Shown: piece after piece, positions 6,397-7,864 of the stretch | Layout: each line of letters opens with the position of its first letter | Numbering within the stretch: the stretch's first letter is position 1 | Source of the DNA: Anaerolineales bacterium | GTDB lineage: Bacteria; Chloroflexota; Anaerolineae; 4572-78; J111 | Length of the DNA stretch: 7,864 nt | Direction: 5' to 3' | Assembly: GCA_012032575.1 (NCBI GenBank) | Contig: JAAUSP010000352.1 | Span: 1-7,864 of the forward strand | Program-made: the position numbers and the translations under genes | The notes under the pieces: generated by a model | What the model was told of the DNA's origin: nothing | Databases searched by the model: none | The model's input: the letters and a program-made list of their open reading frames with translations, nothing else

Positions 6397-7313
6397 TTAA
6401 CGCGCTCCTAGAATACCGCTGGGCCGAACCAGCAGGATAATCACAAACAGCACAAACTCGATGACCGGAACCCAACTGGTCGGCATAAAAACCGGGACAA
6501 TGCCTTCCATCGCCCCCAAAATCAGGCCGCCCAGCAGCGCCCCGGTGGGGTTTCCCAGGCCGCCCAGAACCACAATCACAAAGCTTTTGAGCTGGTAACC
6601 GCCGCCGGAGAGAATGGTAAAGGGGAAGAAAGTGGCAATCAACCCGCCCGACAGGGCCGCCAGCATGGTCCCCAAACCAAAACTGAGGGCTAACATCCGC
6701 ACCGAGGCCACGCCCATCAACTCCGCCGCCGCGCGATTATTGGCCACAGCGCGGATAGCTTTGCCCGGCGAGGTGCGATACAGAAACAGGTACAGTCCCC
6801 CGGTGATGAGCAAAGAGCACCCCGCTGCCACCAGGCGCGTCCCCGGCAGGGTGATCGCGCCCAATTCCACGCTGCCCATCGAAAGTCCACGGCAAAGGTG
6901 TTGGTGGTCAGCAAAGCCGTGCCGACGCCAATGATAATCATATTGACCGAAAACGTCCCCAACAGCGACGATAACTGCGAGGCGTTTAAAACCCGGTGAA
7001 CCGAGACGCTGTACATCACAATCCCGAAGAGCAGCCCCAAAACCGCCACCAAAATCAGGGCCAGGTAGGGGTGCATCCGCATGGTGTTCAAAACGGCGTA
7101 GGTGGTAGTCGCCTGGGACGCTTCGCTGCTAAAAACACTTTCAGGGTGGCTAAAGATCAGAACTCCAAACATACCCAGGGCGATGATCGGCCCGTGGGCC
7201 AGATTGATCACCCGCATCACCCCAAAGATGAGGGTCAAACCCATTGCGGCCAGGCCGTAGACAAAGCCCAACAGGAGACCATCACTCAGGGAAGCAAAAA
7301 ACTGCTCAATCAT
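6397..7313 (-). CDS. livH: Branched-chain amino acid ABC transporter, permease LivH (single-base frameshift)
   Basis: The other channel-forming permease of the HAAT importer. From ATG 7313 the N-terminal frame shows GLAAMGLTLIFGVMRVINLAHG, the hallmark LivH start, and continues through several hydrophobic spans to TTNTFAVDF. The second frame resumes with MGSVELGAITLPGTRL, YRTSPGKAIRAVANNRAAAE, and the permease loop IVVLGGLGNPTGALLGGLILG. Adding one base at 6881 gives VDFPMGSVEL and an uninterrupted protein of 305 residues, the expected size. A purine-rich GGGGGAA lies just before the ATG. It is the first gene after the livK-livH spacer and is followed by livM after 1 nt. The family call is certain; whether the break is biological or technical cannot be told from sequence alone. 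Confidence 0.9.
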
Positions 7314-7328
7314 AAATTATTCCCCCGC

Positions 7329-7348
7329 CGCCGATAACAGGATCGGCG
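7329..7348 (-). promoter_or_regulatory. Small hairpin just upstream of the livH ribosome site
   Basis: CGCCGAT (7329-7335) and ATCGGCG (7342-7348) are perfect complements around a 6-nt loop. It lies immediately 5' of the G-rich livH ribosome site on the minus strand, so it could influence livH translation. The function is speculative. Confidence 0.35.
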
Positions 7349-7376
7349 CGCTAATAAACCATCCGGCTAAATTATC

Positions 7377-7429
7377 TGATGCGTGATACGTGATGCGTAA
7401 CTTCTCACGTATCACGCATCACGTATCAC
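7377..7429. repeat. Inverted repeat of 7-base units (TGATGCG/TGATACG type) between livK and livH
   Basis: The left side is three heptamers TGATGCG, TGATACG, TGATGCG; the right side is TCACGTA, TCACGCA, TCACGTA, TCAC. GTGATACGTGATGCGT (7383-7398) is exactly complementary to 7414-7429 (16 bp) around a 15-nt loop. In the livK-to-livH transcript this forms a strong stem with no T tract on the operon side, so it more likely acts as an mRNA stability or processing element than as a full stop. Confidence 0.85.
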
Positions 7430-7474
7430 CTTTTAATCAACTGACCGGGAGCAAAGTCAAGGTTGTAAACCCGT

Positions 7475-7864
7475 TTACTGCCCCAGCAGCGCCACTTCGG
7501 CTGATTTGAAGTCGGGCGGCCAGACGACCTGCTTGGCCAGTTTACCGGCGGAGTCGGGCTGCCATTGGATGTAAACCATGTCATGACCGATTTGCAGGCC
7601 GTGTTTCTCTTCGCTGGTATCGAATTTGATCCGGCCATAGAAGGTGAACATTTCCAGCTTATCGAGGGCTGCGGTCACTTTAGCAGTATCCACCGAGCCA
7701 GCGGTCTCAATAGCTTTCTGCAAAACCAGGCCGGCGGCATAACCACCGGCGGCGTGGTAGGCCGGTTCCTCGCTGTACTTGGCTTTATAGGCGTCCACAA
7801 ACTCTTTGACGCCCAGTCCGTACCATTCCACATTGGCCGCTTTGGCCGCTTCTTCGGTGTAGCT
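7475..7864 (-). CDS. livK: Branched-chain amino acid ABC transporter, substrate-binding protein LivK (C-terminal part, cut by window edge)
   Basis: The C-terminal 129 residues of the extracytoplasmic ligand-binding protein (type I periplasmic binding fold) that delivers amino acids to LivHM. The frame is open through base 7864, so the N-terminus and export signal lie outside the window. Family sequence includes FVDAYKAKYSEEPAYHAAGGYAAGLVLQKAIETAGS, which spans two hinge-proximal helices, then LEMFTFYGRIKFD and the closing strand near VYIQWQP with VVWPPDF. A GTG at 7831 is merely an internal valine codon. It is the first visible gene of the operon and is followed by a hairpin before livH, as expected when a binding protein is made in excess over permeases. 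Ligand specificity (Leu/Ile/Val, urea or amides) cannot be settled from this fragment. Confidence 0.88.
   Translation of the reverse strand, partial: SYTEEAAKAANVEWYGLGVKEFVDAYKAKYSEEPAYHAAGGYAAGLVLQKAIETAGSVDTAKVTAALDKLEMFTFYGRIKFDTSEEKHGLQIGHDMVYIQWQPDSAGKLAKQVVWPPDFKSAEVALLGQ

Overview
The window looks like a chromosomal segment from an environmental bacterium. A Chloroflexota (Anaerolineae-like) source is my best guess, but the support is indirect: the protein families, the DUF433/DUF5615 pair and the abundance of short periodic intergenic hairpins. No marker gene fixes the phylum.

Layout, plus strand: 1-310 is the end of a NarX/DegS-type sensor histidine kinase, overlapping by ATGA a NarL/DegU-type response regulator (307-956) that ends at a clear terminator. 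About 200 bases follow in which I see no convincing gene. Then come two very small membrane proteins of unknown function (67 and 31 aa, 1190-1492). Two alanine tRNA genes (anticodons CGC and GGC) lie at 1624-1855, with a strong promoter before them and a terminator after. They are interleaved with hairpins built from 7-base units. ilvE (branched-chain aminotransferase) occupies 2012-2938, and a DUF433/DUF5615 toxin-antitoxin pair 3067-3725. A terminator at the convergent boundary (3741-3774) closes this half.

Layout, minus strand: the rest is a branched-chain amino acid ABC transporter operon, transcribed from right to left as livK (partial at the window edge), livH, livM, livG, livF. livH-livM-livG are tightly packed (1-nt gap, then ATGA overlap). 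A heptamer hairpin separates livK from livH, and a second palindromic repeat of a different type separates livG from livF. LivK captures Leu/Ile/Val or related amides outside the membrane, LivH and LivM form the channel, and LivG and LivF hydrolyse ATP. IlvE interconverts the same amino acids with their 2-oxo acids, so the window has a branched-chain amino acid theme, although ilvE and liv are separate transcription units.

Two cross-cutting observations matter most. First, five genes (kinase, regulator, livG, livM, livH) are broken by six apparent single-base losses, each in a short run of one base. Restoring one base at each site gives full-length, family-typical proteins, which suggests sequencing or assembly error rather than gene decay. 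Second, several intergenic spacers carry inverted repeats with exact 7-base periodicity but different unit sequences (ATTGGAG, AATTATC and TGATGCG types). This is a shared architecture that ordinary gene annotation does not explain. I do not see a clearly new defence or metabolic system here.
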